64,000 nucleotides of DNA from Paeniglutamicibacter kerguelensis (GCF_017876535.1 NZ_JAGIOF010000001.1:1178001-1242000), one strand, 5' to 3'; positions 28,134 to 37,321 are shown, counted from the stretch's first letter. Notes: a model not told the origin generated them from the letters alone. Translations and numbers: made by a program.

Positions 28134-28901
28134 ATGAAAGAATCACGCGGTACCAGAGCCGTGTTTGCTGCAGCTGCAGGAATCGTCCGGCCGATCATGA
28201 ATTTGATGCTCAGCCGGACTTGGAAGGGCTTTGAAAAGCTACCGACTGGCGGATTCATCCTGTGTCCCAATCACGTCACGGAGATTGATCCGCTCGTGGT
28301 CGGCCACGCCGTCTACAGCAACAAGCGTTATCCCAGGTACTTGGCCAAAGAGTCTTTGTTCAAGGTGCCGGTGCTCGGATTTGTACTGCGGAAAACCGGT
28401 CAGATCCCCGTGGCACGCACGAGTGTCGGGGCTTCCGAATCGCTTCTTGCAGCCCGCAGGGTGCTCGATGCAAACGGTGTGATCATTATTTACGCCGAGG
28501 GTACCCTTACGCGTGACCCGGACCTGTGGCCGATGCGCGGACACACGGGTGCGGCACGCCTCGCCTTGCAGACCGGAGCCCCGGTGATTCCCATGGGACA
28601 CTGGGGTGCGCAGGATCTGTTCCCGCGCTATGCCAAGGGCATCAAGCTGTTCCCGCGCAAGCGGGTAACGGTTAATATCGGCGATCCCGTCGACTTGGAC
28701 GACCTCCGGGGCGTTCCAATGACCCGTTCCGTCCTGAACGAGGCAACCGAGAGAATCATGCGTGCCATCGCCGAAGACGTGGCTGAGATACGTGGTAAAG
28801 AGGCCCCTGACGTTCTTTGGGACCCCACCGAGCACGGACAAGCTACCAAGGGACGCAACTTTGAACGTGGATCCGCTTCGGGCGAATCGGAAGGCAAATA
28901 A
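28134..28901 (+). CDS. plsC: 1-acyl-glycerol-3-phosphate acyltransferase
   Basis: This family acylates lysophosphatidic acid to phosphatidic acid at the inner face of the membrane. The 255-residue product has the HX4D motif H47-VTEI-D52 in PNHVTEIDPL, the second block ESLFKVPVLGFVLRKTGQIPV near 74, and the EGT motif in IIIYAEGTLTRDP near 120. A hydrophobic N-terminal segment would anchor it. The last 30 residues are polar and variable. It sits 19 bases after murA and immediately before gpsA, which makes the glycerol-3-phosphate used in the same lipid pathway. Substrate specificity within the family is inferred. Confidence 0.88.
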   Translation: MKESRGTRAVFAAAAGIVRPIMNLMLSRTWKGFEKLPTGGFILCPNHVTEIDPLVVGHAVYSNKRYPRYLAKESLFKVPVLGFVLRKTGQIPVARTSVGASESLLAARRVLDANGVIIIYAEGTLTRDPDLWPMRGHTGAARLALQTGAPVIPMGHWGAQDLFPRYAKGIKLFPRKRVTVNIGDPVDLDDLRGVPMTRSVLNEATERIMRAIAEDVAEIRGKEAPDVLWDPTEHGQATKGRNFERGSASGESEGK

Positions 28902-29933
28902 TTGAGAACCCTGCCAAAAAAGATCGCCGTCATGGGAGCCGGAAGCTGGGGAACAACCTTTGCCAAGGTGCTCGCCGATTCGGGTTCAGAAGCAGGCCGG
29001 GAAGTAATGGTGTGGGCGCGTCGAGAAGAGGTGGCCGTTGAAATAAACACCCGCCACACGAACTCTCGATACCTGCGTGAAACGCAGCTGCCCGTAAACA
29101 TCACCTCATCCTCGGATCCCCGTGAAGTCTTGGCCGGCGCCGAATTGGTTGTCCTTGCCGTTCCCGCGCAAAGCCTTCGTGAGCAGTTGCGCTCCTTCCG
29201 TGATGCGATCGAACCAGGTGCCGTGCTCATCTCCCTGATGAAGGGCCTCGAACGAGACACGGATGCCCGCATGAGCGAAGTAATTTCCGCGGAGATTGAC
29301 ATCGAGCCCGAGCGTATTGCGGTGCTCTCCGGGCCAAACCTGGCCATGGAGATTGCGCGCAAGCAACCGACGGCTTCCGTTGTAGCTTGTTCCGACATTG
29401 AAACCGCGGCGTGGATTGCGGCGCTCTGCTCCACGGAATACTTCCGTCCGTACACCAACACCGACCTCATCGGCGTTGAAATCGGCGGTATCGCCAAGAA
29501 CGTGATCGCCCTTGCCGTGGGCATCTGCGACGGGATGGGCATGGGGGACAACACCAAGTCATCCATCATTACCCGTGGCCTTGCCGAGACCACACGCCTG
29601 GCTTTGGCATTGGGCGGAAAATATGAAACCCTGTCAGGACTTGCGGGCCTGGGCGACTTGGTTGCCACCTGCTCATCTTCGCTCTCGCGCAACAACACCG
29701 CGGGACGCCTCCTGGGACAAGGACTGTACCTCGATGAGGTCAACGACCGGATGTCCCAAACGGCCGAGGGCATCAAATCGGGTCGTGCCGTGTTGGACCT
29801 GGCCACTCGCAACAATGTCGAGGTTCCCATCACCGAAGCCGTGGTCATGGTACTTGAAGGCACCTTGAGCGTAGAAAACATGGGCGCGCGCCTCCTGGGC
29901 CGTGAATTGAAATCCGAAGGGGAACTCCAATGA
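28902..29933 (+). CDS. gpsA: NAD(P)H-dependent glycerol-3-phosphate dehydrogenase
   Basis: GpsA reduces dihydroxyacetone phosphate to sn-glycerol-3-phosphate, the backbone of phospholipids and, in this organism, probably also of CDP-glycerol made by tagD. The 343-residue protein has the Rossmann motif GAGSWGTTFAKVL near 13, SGPNLAMEIARKQPTA near 147, and the catalytic lysine in EIGGIAKNVIALAVG near 194. A TTG start directly abuts the plsC stop, and no ATG lies near the expected N-terminus, so TTG is accepted. Its stop overlaps ddl by 4 bases (ATGA). Confidence 0.95.
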   Translation: MRTLPKKIAVMGAGSWGTTFAKVLADSGSEAGREVMVWARREEVAVEINTRHTNSRYLRETQLPVNITSSSDPREVLAGAELVVLAVPAQSLREQLRSFRDAIEPGAVLISLMKGLERDTDARMSEVISAEIDIEPERIAVLSGPNLAMEIARKQPTASVVACSDIETAAWIAALCSTEYFRPYTNTDLIGVEIGGIAKNVIALAVGICDGMGMGDNTKSSIITRGLAETTRLALALGGKYETLSGLAGLGDLVATCSSSLSRNNTAGRLLGQGLYLDEVNDRMSQTAEGIKSGRAVLDLATRNNVEVPITEAVVMVLEGTLSVENMGARLLGRELKSEGELQ

Positions 29934-31054
29934 GTCCAACAAACACTCGTAAGCCTCGAGTCTTGCTCTTGTTCGGGGGTCGCTCCTCTGAGCACCCGGT
30001 GAGTTGTGTAACCGCAGCAGGGGTGCTCGATGCGATTGACCGCGAAAAGTACGAGGTGATCCCGGTTGGGATCACCCGTGACGGCACATGGACGCTGGTG
30101 GATCAGGACGTGGCCACTTGGTCCTTGGCCGGCAGTGCCAAGCCCGAGGTAACCTCGGGGAAAGAAATCCTCCGACTCACCGGCGAACCGGGCCACCATG
30201 AGCTCCTGGCTTCCGGGCCGACGCACGATGTCCGGACCCTGGGTGACATCGACCTGGTCTTCCCGTTGCTCCATGGCCCGTTCGGTGAAGACGGTTCACT
30301 TCAGGGAATGCTTGAAATGGCTGATGTACCGTATGTTGGTTCGGGCATCGCAGCCAGTGCCATTGGCATGGACAAGCATTTCATGAAGGTGGTATTCGAA
30401 GCTGCCGGCTTTGAAGTCGGACCTTACGTAGTCATCACGGACAAGCAGTGGGGACGCGACCGTGTGTCCGCAATGGAATCGGTCCAGGGACTCGAGTACC
30501 CGCTCTTCGTAAAGCCCGCCCGTGCAGGTTCTTCGGTCGGTATTTCACGGGTTGACACCCCGGATGCACTTGAAGAAGCAATTGAAGCGGCCCGGATCCA
30601 CGACCCCAAGGTGGTCGTGGAACAGGGAATCATCGGCCGGGAAATTGAATGCGGTGTCCTTGAAGGGCGCGGACACCTTGCACCACGTGCGTCGATGCCC
30701 GGCGAGGTTTCCGTGTCCAATGACGGGCACACTTTCTACGATTTTGATGCGAAGTACGTGGACGGAGCAGCAGCGCAATTGAGTTGCCCAGCTGCCCTGT
30801 CTGAAGAAGCAACGACTGAAATCCGGGCTTTGGCAGCCAAGGCCTTTGACGCGGTCAACGCCGAAGGCCTCTCCCGGGTCGACTTCTTCTATACCGAAGA
30901 CGGCAAATGGATCATCAACGAGATCAACACCATGCCGGGGTTCACGCCCTCGAGCATGTACCCGCACATGTGGGCTCAAACGGGCATCGAATATGCCGAC
31001 CTCATCGATGAGCTGATTCACCTGGGGCTGAACCGCAAGACTGGTCTCCGCTAG
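29930..31054 (+). CDS. ddl: D-alanine-D-alanine ligase
   Basis: Ddl joins two D-alanines with ATP to form the end of the peptidoglycan stem peptide. The 374-residue product shows the N-terminal LLFGGRSSEHPVSC, HGPFGEDGSLQG near 105, the ATP-grasp loop LFVKPARAGSSVGISRV near 190, and the C-terminal metal site FFYTEDGKWIINEINTMPGFTPSSMYP near 318. It overlaps gpsA by 4 bases and ends the murA-plsC-gpsA-ddl run. A very long hairpin separates it from the convergent lipoprotein gene. Confidence 0.96.
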   Translation: MSPTNTRKPRVLLLFGGRSSEHPVSCVTAAGVLDAIDREKYEVIPVGITRDGTWTLVDQDVATWSLAGSAKPEVTSGKEILRLTGEPGHHELLASGPTHDVRTLGDIDLVFPLLHGPFGEDGSLQGMLEMADVPYVGSGIAASAIGMDKHFMKVVFEAAGFEVGPYVVITDKQWGRDRVSAMESVQGLEYPLFVKPARAGSSVGISRVDTPDALEEAIEAARIHDPKVVVEQGIIGREIECGVLEGRGHLAPRASMPGEVSVSNDGHTFYDFDAKYVDGAAAQLSCPAALSEEATTEIRALAAKAFDAVNAEGLSRVDFFYTEDGKWIINEINTMPGFTPSSMYPHMWAQTGIEYADLIDELIHLGLNRKTGLR

Positions 31055-31059
31055 AAAAG

Positions 31060-31120
31060 CCCGATCATGCAATTGGGGGGGGTGTTGCCAAAGGCAACAC
31101 CCCCCAATTGCATGATCGGG
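31060..31120. terminator. Very long bidirectional hairpin between ddl and the DUF3515 gene
   Basis: The 30-base arm at 31060-31089 and the 28-base arm at 31093-31120 pair almost completely around AAA. The only interruption is a 2-base bulge where eight G face six C. It starts 6 bases after the ddl stop and ends 3 bases before the convergent stop. AAAAG on the left gives a U-run for minus-strand transcripts. Confidence 0.92.
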
Positions 31121-31123
31121 AAA

Positions 31124-31675
31124 CTACGGAATGTCTTCAGACTTGGTGACATCCGTGCAATGTCTTTGGGCAGGAATCTTTGATGCCGCAGTGGCTAGGG
31201 AAGCCAATACGGTGCTCGACGGGATTACATTCGGATCGAAAATGAGCTCCGTGGCCGGAGTGCGCCCGTAGGTAGTCAATGTCCAGGTCTTTTCGCCTTC
31301 CTTGGCAAGCCAGTCAACACCGTTAACTGTGATGCAGGGGTCGGTTGACGGCGGTGGGGGAGTCACGCCACAGCGGAGGACAAGCTGTGACGGATTCCCC
31401 CACACCGCCGTGGCCTGGCTGTTGGTCTGGCGCTTTTGTTGGTCTGCGATTTCGGAGGGAAGCAGCACCATCATCTCGGCGCAAAGCGAGTTCCCCGCAT
31501 CATCGGCAGACTGCACGTTTGCGATGGGACTGCATCCGGTGAGGACCGCCACGCAGACAACCGCGCCGGCAACGGCGGCGGAGAAACGGTGTTTAACGGG
31601 AACTGAAACTGAATCAACGCTGAATAAACGCTGTGAATTCGGGGCTGCTGGATTCGAAACTGTCATTCTTGGCAC
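31124..31675 (-). CDS. DUF3515-family lipoprotein
   Basis: The 183-residue product has a basic and hydrophobic signal region (residues 28-47) ending in the lipobox VLTGC with C48 as the lipid-attached residue, so it is probably anchored outside the membrane. The mature part contains cysteine pairs (LCAEMM and LRCGV; PCITVNGV and RHCTDV) that could form disulfides, and WTLTTYGRTPATELIFDP typical of DUF3515. This family is an actinobacterial lipoprotein of unknown function that usually sits beside ddl, as here. An ATG at codon 4 is an alternative start. Confidence 0.85.
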   Translation of the reverse strand: MPRMTVSNPAAPNSQRLFSVDSVSVPVKHRFSAAVAGAVVCVAVLTGCSPIANVQSADDAGNSLCAEMMVLLPSEIADQQKRQTNSQATAVWGNPSQLVLRCGVTPPPPSTDPCITVNGVDWLAKEGEKTWTLTTYGRTPATELIFDPNVIPSSTVLASLATAASKIPAQRHCTDVTKSEDIP

Positions 31676-31740
31676 TTAAACAGCCTACCGGTCGTAGGAC
31701 GTGACTAGGATGTAAAGGAGTATTTGGATGAGAGGCATAA

Positions 31741-32784
31741 ATGACATATCTGCATGAGTCCTTCGAGGACACCACCAACGAAACGCCCAAGAAGAAACGA
31801 ACGGGGCGAGTTTTTTTGCTGGGTGCGCTGTCTCTCGTCTTGATTGCGTTGTTGGTGGCTGGCGGATATCTATTCACTCTTGCTCGCGCGTTCGACAACG
31901 GAACTCAAAAGCTCACCAATCCATTTCCGGAGGAATCATTGCGTCCGCAGAAATCGGACCAAGCCAAAGGAGCGGTTAATATCCTTCTTCTGGGCAACGA
32001 CACTCGCGCCAAAGACAACGGTGAAGAGAACTTCGCTTCACTGCCCAACGGCGGGCGTTCCGATACGATGATGCTGGTCCACATTCCGTCGAATCGGCAG
32101 GGCATCTATGTAACGTCGATCATGCGTGATACCTGGTTGGACGTCCCGGGGCATGGCAAGGCAAAGATTAATGCTGCGTTTGCCTATGGAGGTGTGCCAC
32201 TTGCCGTCCAATCTCTGGAAGGCCTGTTCAACACGCGTATCGACCATGTCGCGTCCATCGATTTCGAAGGGTTCAAGGGACTTACCGATGCCTTGGGCGG
32301 AGTGGAAATCAACAACCCGATTGCGTTCTCCCCGCGTACGGCCAAGAAACTTCATTTCCCGCAGGGCGTTCAAACGCTCAACGGCGACGAAGCCCTTGCT
32401 TTTGTTCGTGAACGCTACGCCTTCAAGGACGGCGACTACCAACGCGTACGTAACCAGCAGCTATACATCAAGGCCGTTTTGGGCACGCTGGTGTCCAAAG
32501 AGACGTTGACCGACCCGGGGAAAATCTTGGAAAGCGTCAGGCAGCTCGCGCCGTACATCGCAGTGGACAAGTCATTGGATGCAATGAAGGTGGCGCAGCT
32601 TGGCATCACAATGACTGGAACCAGTTCGGGTGACATGAAATTCTTCACGCTTCCCAACAAGGGAACCGGCCGGTCTGCCAACGGTCAGTCCATCGTCATC
32701 CCAGACATGGCAGAAATCAACGAATTCTCAAAAGCACTGAACAAAGACAAAGTCGCCCAGTTCGTAGAGGACAGAAACCTCTAA
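31741..32784 (+). CDS. LytR-CpsA-Psr (LCP) family glycopolymer ligase
   Basis: LCP proteins attach undecaprenyl-linked teichoic acids or other wall polymers to peptidoglycan outside the cell. The 347-residue product has a short cytoplasmic basic tail, one membrane segment (residues 24-46), and an external LCP domain with NILLLGNDTR near 80, GRSDTMMLVHI near 103, TSIMRDTWLDVPGHGKAKINAAFAYGG near 124, and RERYAFKDGDYQRVRNQQ near 222 with the lipid-phosphate-binding arginines. GAGAGG precedes the ATG. It is clearly related to the LCP gene at 40218 along its whole length. The DAK2 gene follows after 22 bases. Confidence 0.92.
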   Translation: MTYLHESFEDTTNETPKKKRTGRVFLLGALSLVLIALLVAGGYLFTLARAFDNGTQKLTNPFPEESLRPQKSDQAKGAVNILLLGNDTRAKDNGEENFASLPNGGRSDTMMLVHIPSNRQGIYVTSIMRDTWLDVPGHGKAKINAAFAYGGVPLAVQSLEGLFNTRIDHVASIDFEGFKGLTDALGGVEINNPIAFSPRTAKKLHFPQGVQTLNGDEALAFVRERYAFKDGDYQRVRNQQLYIKAVLGTLVSKETLTDPGKILESVRQLAPYIAVDKSLDAMKVAQLGITMTGTSSGDMKFFTLPNKGTGRSANGQSIVIPDMAEINEFSKALNKDKVAQFVEDRNL

Positions 32785-32806
32785 AGGTTAAGAAATCACC
32801 CACACC

Positions 32807-33769
32807 ATGAATGTAAAAATCCATGCCAATTCCCAAGCAATGGCAAAATGGCTTGAACGGGTAGTAAAGAGCCTTGGCAACCACAGCGATCGCCTAAACG
32901 CCATCAACATTTTCCCGGTGGCGGATGGCGACACCGGAAGCAACCTCTACCTGACCGCACGGGCGGCACATGATGCCATCTCCAAATTGGAAACGGACAG
33001 CATCGGCGAAATGCTGACCATGGCTTCGCGTGCCGCTATGGAATCGGCGCGGGGGAATTCCGGGACTCTTCTGGCGGTGTTTCTGGCTGGAATGGCCGAG
33101 CCGCTATGCGGAGTTGAACGACTCACAGCCCCGCTTCTGGCAACTGCATTGGAACGAGGCAAGGTACGTGCATGGTCCGCACTCAGCGAGCCGGTCGCGG
33201 GGACCATGCTCTCGGTGATGGAGGTCGCGGCGAACGTCGCCCGCAGGACTCACAGGGCCAGCAGTTTGGAGCCGGCTAGCAAAGCCGCACTGACCGAGAT
33301 TCTTGAAGCGATTTGTGTTGCGGCAGAAGACGCAGTGGTGGCCACGGAATCAGAGCTGGGCGTTTTGCATGAAGCCCAGATCGTGGATGCCGGTGCAGTA
33401 GGAATGCTCATCATCCTGGACGAACTGCGCGGAGCCCTCCAAGGACACGTGATCGACCCCGATGAGTACGCCCAATTCCACGGCTACGACATCCAGGATC
33501 CGCACATCCACCAAGGTGTGTCGAACGGGTCCGGTGTGGAAGTCATGTGCACCATCAACCTTGATGCGTTGGGGGCAGCCACGTTACGTGGACAGCTCGA
33601 TGCCTTGGGCGATTCGGTGATCATGAGTCCGGTGAACCCGACCAACGAGGGATACCGCTGGAGGGTCCACGTCCACGTGCCTGTCGCGGAGGATGCCCTG
33701 AATGCCATTCGAGGTGTCGGTTCCCCGGTGAACGTATCGATCACCGATCTTTGCACCCATGATGGATGA
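32807..33769 (+). CDS. Short DAK2-domain protein (FakA-like)
   Basis: Residues 1-200 form a DAK2 (DhaL) nucleotide-binding domain: INIFPVADGDTGSNLYLT near 32 with the magnesium-binding aspartates, ARGNSGTLLAVFLAGMA near 79, and DAGAVGMLIILDEL near 191. The domain is the ATP-binding part of fatty-acid kinase FakA. At 320 residues the protein is shorter than the 550-residue FakA/YloV type: it keeps a partial middle domain (GVEVMCTINLD... to the end) and lacks the C-terminal domain. The stop overlaps recG by 11 bases, which is the usual neighbour of this family. Whether it still acts as a kinase with a FakB partner is unknown. Confidence 0.85.
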   Translation: MNVKIHANSQAMAKWLERVVKSLGNHSDRLNAINIFPVADGDTGSNLYLTARAAHDAISKLETDSIGEMLTMASRAAMESARGNSGTLLAVFLAGMAEPLCGVERLTAPLLATALERGKVRAWSALSEPVAGTMLSVMEVAANVARRTHRASSLEPASKAALTEILEAICVAAEDAVVATESELGVLHEAQIVDAGAVGMLIILDELRGALQGHVIDPDEYAQFHGYDIQDPHIHQGVSNGSGVEVMCTINLDALGAATLRGQLDALGDSVIMSPVNPTNEGYRWRVHVHVPVAEDALNAIRGVGSPVNVSITDLCTHDG

Positions 33770-35975
33770 CCTGGACTTTATTGCAACAACGCCCTTGGAC
33801 CGAGTCCTTGGCGGTGCTACGGCCAGGAAGGTCCAGCAAGCCTTCGGGTATGAAACCGTGGGGCAGATGCTGGGGCACTTCCCCCGCCGCTACATGGAAG
33901 TCGGAGAGCTCTCGAACATTTCCGAACTTCCCATCGGCGAGGAAGTCACCATCGTTGCCCAGGTTGAATCCATCAACCAACGACGAATGCACTCGCGATC
34001 AGGATTCTTGTTGCAGGTCGCCGTACGTGACGCCATAGGGCCCGATCAATCAATGCTCAAGATGACCTTCTTCAACGGGTACGAGGCTAAACGGGATCTA
34101 CAAATCGGTGCTACCGCCATGTTTAGCGGCAAGGTGACGCTCTATCAGAACCATCTGGAATTGACGCACCCGGAATACTCACTTTTGGAGACAGTCGAAG
34201 AAGCTGACCCGAGGCCCATCCCGATCTACCCGGCCACCGCAAAATTCCCCAATAAGAAGATCCGTGACGTGATGTCGCTGATAGTGGCAGGCACGAGCGA
34301 AAAGGGGTTTCCGGAATTCATTCCGGAAACGGTGCTAAAGAATCAGCACCTCTCTACCCGCTCAACGGCATACGCCGAAATCCATGGGCCTGAAAGCCTG
34401 GCCCAAGGCTATGCGGCCCGAAAGCGTTTTGCCTTCGAGGAAGCTTTCCTGCTGCAACTGGCACTTCTGCAACGGCGGGCACACCGACGCCTGCAGCCTG
34501 CCATCGCGCGGGCGGGTCGCAGCGACGGGTTGCTGGCGGCGTTCGAACGGACGCTGCCATACACCCTCACGGATGGGCAGGTTCAAGCCGGAGCCGAGAT
34601 CGCGGAGGACCTGCTCCGCGGCCACCCGATGAATCGCCTGCTTCAGGGCGAAGTCGGTTCGGGCAAGACCTTGGTTGCCCTGCGGGCCATGCTTCAGGTC
34701 ATTGACTCTGGCGGGCAAACTGCACTGCTGGCTCCGACCGAGGTCTTGGCGCAGCAACACCACCAATCAATCCGAAAACTTTTGGGCGACCTGGGAAAAC
34801 TGGGGGAGCGAGGCGCCGATCCGATGGCCACCAGGGTCGACCTGCTCACGGGGTCGGCGACGGCCGGCGAACGAAAGCGTGTGCTCCTCGGGGCGGCATC
34901 GGGTGAAACCGGCATCCTGGTCGGTACCCATGCCTTGCTTTCGGACGTGGTGAGCTTTGCGGACCTAGGCCTGGTGGTCGTTGACGAGCAGCACCGCTTT
35001 GGTGTCGAGCAACGTGACCTGTTGCGTGCAAAGGCAGCCAACCCTCCGCACATGCTGGTGATGACGGCCACGCCCATTCCCCGAACAGTGGCCATGACCG
35101 TGTTCGGAGACTTGGAAGTCAGCCTGATGAAGTCGCTCCCGCCGGGACGCGCACCCATATCCACGCATCTGGTCCCGCTTCAGCTTCCTCACATGCAGGC
35201 CCGGCTTTTTTCACGGATGGCCGAGGAAGTGGCAAAGGGCCATCAGGTGTATGTCGTGTGCCCACGGATCACCGAGGCGGTCGTCGAGGACGATGCGCCA
35301 CCGGTGTTGGTGGATCAAATCGAGGTCAATGGTTCAGGAAGCCCTGCGGCGGCAAAACCCGCCTCAATGACCGTCGAAAAGATGATGAACCTACTTGGCA
35401 CCATGCCCGCCTTTGCCCGAACCGAGATTCGCCAACTGCACGGTCGCATGTCCAGCGAGGAAAAGGCGGCGGCCATGGGCGATTTTGACAGTGGCCGCGC
35501 CTCCATTCTCGTCTCGACGACAGTGATTGAAGTCGGTGTTGACGTGCACAACGCAACACTCATGGTGATTGTCGACGCCGAAAACTTCGGAATCTCGCAA
35601 CTTCACCAGCTGCGCGGACGCATCGGCCGTGGCCTCTATCCCGGTACATGTTTGATGACTACTTGGTTGGATGCGGAACATCCCTCGGTTTCCCGGCTGC
35701 GCGCGGTGGAATCAACGACCGACGGGTTCCTTCTGGCCGAATCGGACCTTCAGGAACGCCGAGAGGGCGATATCTTAGGGGCAAGTCAGTCCGGTTCGCG
35801 TTCTACTCTCAAGGTGCTGAGGGTTATCAAGGACTCAAAACTCATCGCTCGGGCTCGGGACGCCGCGGAGCAGATCATTGAATCAAGACAGGGTCTGGAC
35901 GCATACCCACTGCTGCGCAAAGCAGTCGAGGAATGGGTGGACGAAGACATGCAAGCATTTTTGGAAAGAGGATAG
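33759..35975 (+). CDS. recG: ATP-dependent DNA helicase RecG
   Basis: RecG reverses stalled replication forks and migrates branched DNA. The 738-residue product has an N-terminal wedge/OB domain (about 60-160), then a superfamily 2 helicase core: Walker A GEVGSGKT near 297, DEQHRFG (DEQH box) near 408, TATPIPRT near 428, and motifs V and VI in LVSTTVIEVGVDVHNATLMVIVDAE and LHQLRGRIGRG. The insertion between motifs III and IV (near residues 505-545) is longer than in E. coli. It starts at the first of two adjacent ATGs, inside the end of the DAK2 gene. Confidence 0.95.
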   Translation: MMDDLDFIATTPLDRVLGGATARKVQQAFGYETVGQMLGHFPRRYMEVGELSNISELPIGEEVTIVAQVESINQRRMHSRSGFLLQVAVRDAIGPDQSMLKMTFFNGYEAKRDLQIGATAMFSGKVTLYQNHLELTHPEYSLLETVEEADPRPIPIYPATAKFPNKKIRDVMSLIVAGTSEKGFPEFIPETVLKNQHLSTRSTAYAEIHGPESLAQGYAARKRFAFEEAFLLQLALLQRRAHRRLQPAIARAGRSDGLLAAFERTLPYTLTDGQVQAGAEIAEDLLRGHPMNRLLQGEVGSGKTLVALRAMLQVIDSGGQTALLAPTEVLAQQHHQSIRKLLGDLGKLGERGADPMATRVDLLTGSATAGERKRVLLGAASGETGILVGTHALLSDVVSFADLGLVVVDEQHRFGVEQRDLLRAKAANPPHMLVMTATPIPRTVAMTVFGDLEVSLMKSLPPGRAPISTHLVPLQLPHMQARLFSRMAEEVAKGHQVYVVCPRITEAVVEDDAPPVLVDQIEVNGSGSPAAAKPASMTVEKMMNLLGTMPAFARTEIRQLHGRMSSEEKAAAMGDFDSGRASILVSTTVIEVGVDVHNATLMVIVDAENFGISQLHQLRGRIGRGLYPGTCLMTTWLDAEHPSVSRLRAVESTTDGFLLAESDLQERREGDILGASQSGSRSTLKVLRVIKDSKLIARARDAAEQIIESRQGLDAYPLLRKAVEEWVDEDMQAFLERG

Positions 35976-35980
35976 GGAAA

Positions 35981-36580
35981 ATGAGTCGAATAGTTGCCGG
36001 TGCCGCAGGAGGGCTTCCGCTGAAAAGCGTTCCTGGGGATTCCACCAGGCCGACCACGGACAGGGTCAAGGAGGCACTTTTCTCGAGGCTGGAAAGCTAT
36101 GACGTATTGGCCGATGCCCGAGTCCTGGATCTTTACGCGGGTGCAGGATCGTTGGGGCTCGAGGCGGCAAGCCGTGGAGCCCGATCGGTGCTGTTGGTCG
36201 AATTGGCGCCCAAAGCTGCGGCCGTTTGCCAGACCAACGCCGGATTGGTCAACAAGGCGCTGCGAAGCGACATCGTGAGTGTCAGGCGCGGCGCCGTGGA
36301 TACGGTTCTGGACTCGTTCGCTCCGGCCGCAGGCGTGTCCGGCGGCAAGAGCTGGGATTTGGTGTTCATGGATCCGCCTTATCCCATGACCAACGACGAA
36401 CTCGCCAAGACGCTCCAAAAGGTGGCACTGCTCCTTGAGGAACATTCAACGGTGGTGGTCGAACGTTCCTCAAGGTCGGAAGAACCCATTTGGCCGACGG
36501 GCCTTACGCGTTTCGCCGAGAAAAAATACGGCGAAACGCGGCTATGGTTTGCCGAACCCGTCCAGGTCGCTGCCGAATAG
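35981..36580 (+). CDS. rsmD: 16S rRNA (guanine(966)-N(2))-methyltransferase
   Basis: RsmD methylates G966 of 16S rRNA using S-adenosylmethionine. The 199-residue product begins MSRIVAGAAGGLPLKS, as homologues do. It has the SAM-binding LDLYAGAGSLGLEAASRGA near 48 and the catalytic DPPY motif near 130. An upstream in-frame ATG at 35933 is rejected because GAGGATAGGG lies just before the ATG at 35981. It is five bases after recG. Its last 39 bases overlap the 3' end of the opposite-strand methyltransferase-like gene. Confidence 0.93.
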   Translation: MSRIVAGAAGGLPLKSVPGDSTRPTTDRVKEALFSRLESYDVLADARVLDLYAGAGSLGLEAASRGARSVLLVELAPKAAAVCQTNAGLVNKALRSDIVSVRRGAVDTVLDSFAPAAGVSGGKSWDLVFMDPPYPMTNDELAKTLQKVALLLEEHSTVVVERSSRSEEPIWPTGLTRFAEKKYGETRLWFAEPVQVAAE

Positions 36581-37321
36581 GACGGCACCGGGATGGGGAC
36601 CGGCCACACGGAGTCGTTCAACGAGCCCCACGTCAATCTTTGAATGGGTCGCCGCCAAGATCATGTTGCCGGGGTATTTTCGGGAAAAGATTTCGGTTGG
36701 GGCGCTGGCCATGACCGATCTGAAGACCTCTGACAGTGCATTGATCTGGCTGTCGGCAAAAGCAAACGGCGGATCATCGCCGACGTTGACCAACACCATG
36801 CCCTTGTCTTTGAGCAGGTCGTTCATTTCGGAGTAAAAGGCCGGCACGGTCAGGTGTCCGGGCGCCCCGGAACCGCTGAAGATGTCCAAAACAATGACAT
36901 CGAATTTCCTGTCTGCGAGCTCATGCGTCAGGACCTCTCGGGCGTCCCCGATCAGGGTAGAGAGATTCGCCGGATTGTTCAGCGGGAGCGATTCAAGAAC
37001 AAAGTCAAGGAGCTCGCGTTCCAAGTCAACCGCGACTTGTGTGCTGCCGGGACGAACCTCTTCAATGTAGCGAGCAAGCGTCAATGCGCCTGCCCCAAGA
37101 TGCAGCACACTTAGCGGTTTGCCTGGAATGCCGATCTCGTCGACGAAGTTTGCCAGCCGCCGCAGGTATTCGTAGAAGATCTCGTCCGGATGCGCGACAT
37201 TGACATGGGACTGCTCCGCCCCGGCCAATGACAGCACCCAGGCGCCGGGCACGAAGGTGTCTTCCTCCAAGGTCGCGTGTGCTCCCAGATTGCTCATCCA
37301 ACGCGAGATGTGAGTGGCCAC
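36542..37321 (-). CDS. Spermidine synthase-like SAM-dependent methyltransferase fold protein
   Basis: The 259-residue product has a Rossmann SAM-binding fold with LSVLHLGAGALTLARYI near 75, the acidic VDLERELLDF near 98, and DVIVLDIFSGSGAPGHLT near 140, as in spermidine-synthase-like proteins of actinobacteria. The polyamine-binding residues of true SpeE are not evident, so spermidine synthesis is not claimed. The GTG at 37321 lies 2 bases after the aminotransferase stop and gives translational coupling; an ATG at 37297 is an alternative. Its 3' end overlaps that of rsmD by 39 bases on the other strand. Confidence 0.78.
   Translation of the reverse strand: MATHISRWMSNLGAHATLEEDTFVPGAWVLSLAGAEQSHVNVAHPDEIFYEYLRRLANFVDEIGIPGKPLSVLHLGAGALTLARYIEEVRPGSTQVAVDLERELLDFVLESLPLNNPANLSTLIGDAREVLTHELADRKFDVIVLDIFSGSGAPGHLTVPAFYSEMNDLLKDKGMVLVNVGDDPPFAFADSQINALSEVFRSVMASAPTEIFSRKYPGNMILAATHSKIDVGLVERLRVAGPHPGAVLFGSDLDGFGKP

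Noticed and set aside
28628..30274. Minus-strand open frame of 548 codons over plsC, gpsA and ddl
   Set aside because: It spans three clear genes on the + strand and is serine- and arginine-rich, a typical antisense shadow.
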